The translations under genes and the position numbers were made by a program. Source: PALSA-505 sp963762615 (GTDB lineage Bacteria > Actinomycetota > Actinomycetes > Streptosporangiales > Streptosporangiaceae). From it: DNA of 64,000 nt. Location: NCBI GenBank assembly GCA_963762615.1, contig CAVXLG010000020.1, positions 1,240,001 to 1,304,000 on the forward strand, in the 5' to 3' direction. The notes beneath the pieces were generated by a model that saw only the letters and a program-made list of their open reading frames with translations, was not told the DNA's origin and searched no databases. Positions 61,375 to 64,000 of this stretch are shown here, one piece after another; positions within the stretch are counted from its first letter, which is position 1; every line of letters begins with the position of its first letter.

Positions 61375-63087
61375 TTACCCGGCGGTCTTGCCCGCGGGGA
61401 GCGAAGCGGGGTTTATCACCGGCGAGCAGCTGACCAGGGCTACCGGAATCGCTTGAACCGCGTGCATCTCAAGCCGCGGCGCGAGGTCGGCGGCGGGCGC
61501 GGATGCTCCGACTGGCACGGCGGCGGGCGCGAATGCGCTGGCGGGCGCGGGCGCGGCGGCGGGCGCGGGTACGCCGGCGGGCGCAGGCGCGGCGGGGGGC
61601 GCGGCTCCGGCCTCAGCTGCGGCGGCGGCCCGCAGTTCTGCAAGCCGCCGCTTGGGTGGCAGCAGGACGATCGCGAGGATCACGCCGAGCCCGAACACCC
61701 CCGCAGACACTGCGAAGGCCACGGTGTAACCGTGGGTGGCCGCGATCGCCGGTGCCAGCGGCTCCGTGTGGTGCGCGGCGAGGTAGCTGGCCGTCGCGGT
61801 CAGCGCAATGGTGCTGAGCGCGGCCGTCCCGATCGATCCGCCGACCTGCTGCATCGTGTTGACCAGCGCGGAGGCCACGCCTGAGTCCTGGCGCGGGACG
61901 CCGGCCGTGGCGGTGTTGATGGCCGGGGCGAAGATCATGCCGAAGCCCAGGCCCAGGATGAGCAGCGCGGGCAGCACGCCACCGACGTAGCTGGAGGTCA
62001 CGGTGAGCTGGGTCAGGTAGGTCATCCCGCCGGCGCCCAGCAGCATGCCGGTGGTGATCAGGACGCGCGGCCCGAGCCTGGGCAAGGTCACGATGCTGGA
62101 GACATTGGAGCTGAGCAGGATGCAGCCGATCATCGGCAGGAAGACCAGCCCGCTGGTCACCGGGCTGTATCCCTTGACCTCCTGCAGGTAGAACGTGAGG
62201 AACAGGAAGATGCCGAAGATCGCGATCCCCGAGAGGCCGACCGCGACATAGGAGCCGCCCCGGGTGCGGTCGAGAATCACGCGCAACGGCAGCAGCGGGT
62301 GACTGCTCAGCCGCTCGGCGACAACGAACGCGGCGAGCAGCAGCAGGCCGAGGACCAGGGAGCCGATCGTCAGGGCGGCCGTCCAGCCGGCGGTCTCGGC
62401 GTGGGAGAAGCCGAAGACGATGAGGAAGAGCCCGGCGCAGGCCAGTACAGCCCCGGGCCAGTCCATCCGCGGCCGGCTGGCGGGCCGGGTGCCGTGCATG
62501 TACGCCAGGGCGCCGGCCACGGCGATCGTGGCGAACACCAGATTGATGTAGAGCGTCCAGCGCCAGGACAGGTACTGGGTGAGCACTCCGCCGAGGATCA
62601 GGCCCACGCCGCCGCCGCCGGCGGCGACCGAGCCGAAGACCCCGAAGGCTCGCCCCCGCTCGCGCGGATCCTGAAAGGTGCTGACCAGGGTGCCGAGGGC
62701 GGATGGCGCGAGGATAGCCCCGAACGCGCCCTGCAGCGTCCGGGCCGCCACCAGCATCTCGAACGAGACAGCGGCACCCCCGATGGCCGAGGAAACGGCG
62801 AATCCGATCAGGCCCGTGATGAAAACCCGCTTACGGCTGTACATGTCGCCGAGCCGGCCGCCCACCAGCAGCAGGCTGCCGAAGGCCAGGGCATAGGCGG
62901 TCACCACCCACTGCCGGTCGCCGTTCGGGAACCCCAGCGACCGCTGGGCCGACGGCAGCGCGATGTTCACGACCGTGGAATCCAGCACCACCATCAGCTG
63001 GGCGACGGCCACCACGACCAGGACCAGCCAGCGCCGGTCGGCGGGAACTGCAGGACGCCCCCCGGCGGCAGATGACATCAAATCCAT
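61375..63087 (-). CDS. MFS drug exporter, DHA2 (14-TMS) family, with Ala/Pro-rich tail
   Basis: 570 residues from ATG 63087 (63078 possible). VVLDSTVVNIALPSAQRSLGF, RLGDMYSRKRVFITG, ARTLQGAFGAILAPSALGTLVSTF, GGVLTQYLSWRWTLYINLVFA and DSGVASALVNTMQQVGGSIGTAALS are standard DHA2/QacA/EmrB segments. About 14 helices are followed by a cytoplasmic tail of about 90 residues dominated by Ala and Pro (APAGVPAPAAAPAPAS), which is unusual. It is distinct from the exporter at 45753. Single gene. Confidence 0.92.
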   Translation of the reverse strand: MDLMSSAAGGRPAVPADRRWLVLVVVAVAQLMVVLDSTVVNIALPSAQRSLGFPNGDRQWVVTAYALAFGSLLLVGGRLGDMYSRKRVFITGLIGFAVSSAIGGAAVSFEMLVAARTLQGAFGAILAPSALGTLVSTFQDPRERGRAFGVFGSVAAGGGGVGLILGGVLTQYLSWRWTLYINLVFATIAVAGALAYMHGTRPASRPRMDWPGAVLACAGLFLIVFGFSHAETAGWTAALTIGSLVLGLLLLAAFVVAERLSSHPLLPLRVILDRTRGGSYVAVGLSGIAIFGIFLFLTFYLQEVKGYSPVTSGLVFLPMIGCILLSSNVSSIVTLPRLGPRVLITTGMLLGAGGMTYLTQLTVTSSYVGGVLPALLILGLGFGMIFAPAINTATAGVPRQDSGVASALVNTMQQVGGSIGTAALSTIALTATASYLAAHHTEPLAPAIAATHGYTVAFAVSAGVFGLGVILAIVLLPPKRRLAELRAAAAAEAGAAPPAAPAPAGVPAPAAAPAPASAFAPAAVPVGASAPAADLAPRLEMHAVQAIPVALVSCSPVINPASLPAGKTAG

Positions 63088-63263
63088 GCCCTTCGCGTAG
63101 AGCGCACTGCACGGATCGTTACCGGGGTCCAGAGCAACGATTACCCAGCAATGCTGCTGGGGTCCCGGGCCCGATGCCGCTATCCCAGGCCACGATAGGC
63201 ACAACGGAAACGCCACGTCCACCTGGACCGGGCGCACGGGCGGCTACCCGTGGAGCCGGAACC

Positions 63264-63722
63264 CTAAGGCACGATCACGAGGGGCACCGGTGAGCGGCGG
63301 GCGAGGCTGACGGCGACCGAGCCGACCACGCGGTGCAGGGCGTGTGATGAGGTGCCGACCACGATCGCCACGTTGTCGCCGGGGTGGGCGTCACGGATGC
63401 CCGCAGCAGCGGCGATCAGCTCGTCCGAGATCGGTCCCTGGCGCTCCTCGAACCGCCAGCGCTCCTCCCGGTCGCGCAGCTGCTCGCTGGCCGCGGTGCG
63501 CAGCTCCCGCGCGATATCGTCGAAGGTGACTTCCATCTCTGCTACGGCGCCCGGCGAAAGCATGTCGACGCTGGGCAGGTGAGCGACGTACAGCACCTCG
63601 ATGCTGCCGGTCCGGCCGGACAGCAGGCGGGCCGCGGCGTCAAGCGCCCGGATGGCAGGAGGTGAGCCGTCGTACCCGACGACGAGGTACAGGTTCCCGG
63701 AGGCCGGCGCGGAAGCGTCCAT
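63264..63722 (-). CDS. Universal stress protein (UspA family)
   Basis: 152 residues from ATG 63722; a TTG at 63731 would add 3. It has the LYLVVGYDGSPPAIRALDAAARLL N-terminus with the ATP-binding Asp, and the C-terminal block VAIVVGTSSHALHRVVGSVAVSLARRSPVPLVIVP, where the usual G-x2-G-x9-G-S/T loop is altered at its second Gly (GTSSHAL), so nucleotide binding may be weakened. Role in stress or energy-limitation response by family. Adjacent to the exporter but separated by about 175 bp. Confidence 0.9.
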   Translation of the reverse strand: MDASAPASGNLYLVVGYDGSPPAIRALDAAARLLSGRTGSIEVLYVAHLPSVDMLSPGAVAEMEVTFDDIARELRTAASEQLRDREERWRFEERQGPISDELIAAAAGIRDAHPGDNVAIVVGTSSHALHRVVGSVAVSLARRSPVPLVIVP

Positions 63723-63877
63723 CGCGGCCAAGGCTATTCGGTTCCCTGGCGCGGCGTCCCGGTATCTCGCGGACAGGCCGGTGCGCTGCCGTTCGGGGCG
63801 AAGATCGAGCTGCAGGCTGCCGCGGCTCGTCGTCGCTGACCCGGCCTGAGCGATCTCAGCACGCCTCCGGCGCGCGG

Positions 63878-64000
63878 CTAGCCCGTCTTGCCGTAGTTGA
63901 CGGTCAGCCAGCTCTGCGGCGTCATCTCCACCAGGATCTGCTCGTCCGCCTCGCCGCTGGCAGTGATCTGCGCCATGTACCGGTCGGCGCCTTCCGCGCC
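63878..64000 (-). CDS. C-terminal end of an unidentified protein, cut by window edge
   Basis: The minus strand stays open from base 64000 to a TAG at 63878-63880, encoding 40 residues that include RYMAQITASGEADEQILVEM and end TVNYGKTG. Codon composition is that of a real gene (GC-rich third positions, balanced residues). The product cannot be identified from this piece. Confidence 0.55.
   Translation of the reverse strand, partial: GAEGADRYMAQITASGEADEQILVEMTPQSWLTVNYGKTG

Overview
The window is very GC-rich (about 70%), with GTG starts, many ATGA/GTGA gene overlaps, lipoprotein and secreted proteins, an IclR regulator, several ECF sigma factors and DHA2-type exporters. This fits a soil actinomycete chromosome (Streptosporangiales/Streptomycetales-like); I cannot place it to genus. 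I see no rRNA, tRNA, CRISPR array, phage or complete insertion sequence. At least eight single-base frameshifts interrupt otherwise well-conserved genes (livK twice, dmpE, an aldehyde dehydrogenase, a sedolisin, an ABC ATPase twice, zwf). That points to residual sequencing errors at least as much as to true pseudogenes, so these genes are annotated across the breaks.

Bases 1-22,230 hold a catabolic gene set. Minus strand: a branched-chain-type ABC importer (livK, livH, livM, partial livG). Plus strand: a deacetylase-fold hydrolase, a Rieske oxygenase alpha subunit, an ACMSD-type amidohydrolase and a SnoaL-like protein. Minus strand: dmpE-dmpF-dmpG-dmpH homologues, the lower meta-cleavage pathway that takes 2-oxopent-4-enoate to pyruvate and acetyl-CoA. 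Then a nitrilase-family C-N hydrolase, and divergently an APC permease, a copper amine oxidase and an aldehyde dehydrogenase. An IclR gene follows the dmp genes. The main observation is that all five transcription units carry the same imperfect palindrome (CG-K-TYCG, 5 bp, CGGAMCG-like), 4-6 bp upstream of a TTGNNN, 17-18 bp, CATGCT-like promoter. A weaker copy precedes iclR. This joins amine uptake and oxidation, amide hydrolysis, ring hydroxylation and the Dmp pathway into one probable IclR-activated regulon. The substrate is unknown, and no ring-cleavage dioxygenase is present in the window.

Inside that region lie an unrelated DHFR-like gene, a 200-bp MITE-like element with 20-bp terminal inverted repeats, and a phytanoyl-CoA-dioxygenase-like gene.

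Bases 22,300-37,700 hold a pentapeptide/DinB protein with a DUF5996-like partner, a secreted Cys-repeat protein, a YadA-head-like repeat surface protein, a large sacsin-type ATPase protein, an ECF42 sigma factor with its DGPF/YCII partner, a SnoaL-like protein, a short-chain dehydrogenase and a sedolisin with IPT/TIG repeats. Bases 38,068-44,346 are a PadR-controlled export operon (PadR, a double-NBD ATPase, a FtsX-like permease, a NatA-like ATPase and an ABC-2 permease).

Bases 44,500-64,000 hold a PH-like membrane protein, a DHA2 exporter divergent from a SnoaL-tailed ECF sigma factor (with a perfect 20-bp inverted repeat between them), a winged-helix protein, an L,D-transpeptidase, a secreted tripeptidyl-aminopeptidase-like hydrolase, two tandem DHFR-like genes, glucose-6-phosphate dehydrogenase divergent from an aldo/keto reductase, a C39-like peptidase with an Ala/Gly/Val-rich repetitive tail, a zinc-ribbon membrane protein with a degenerate M48-like motif, a second DHA2 exporter, a universal stress protein and the end of an unidentified gene.
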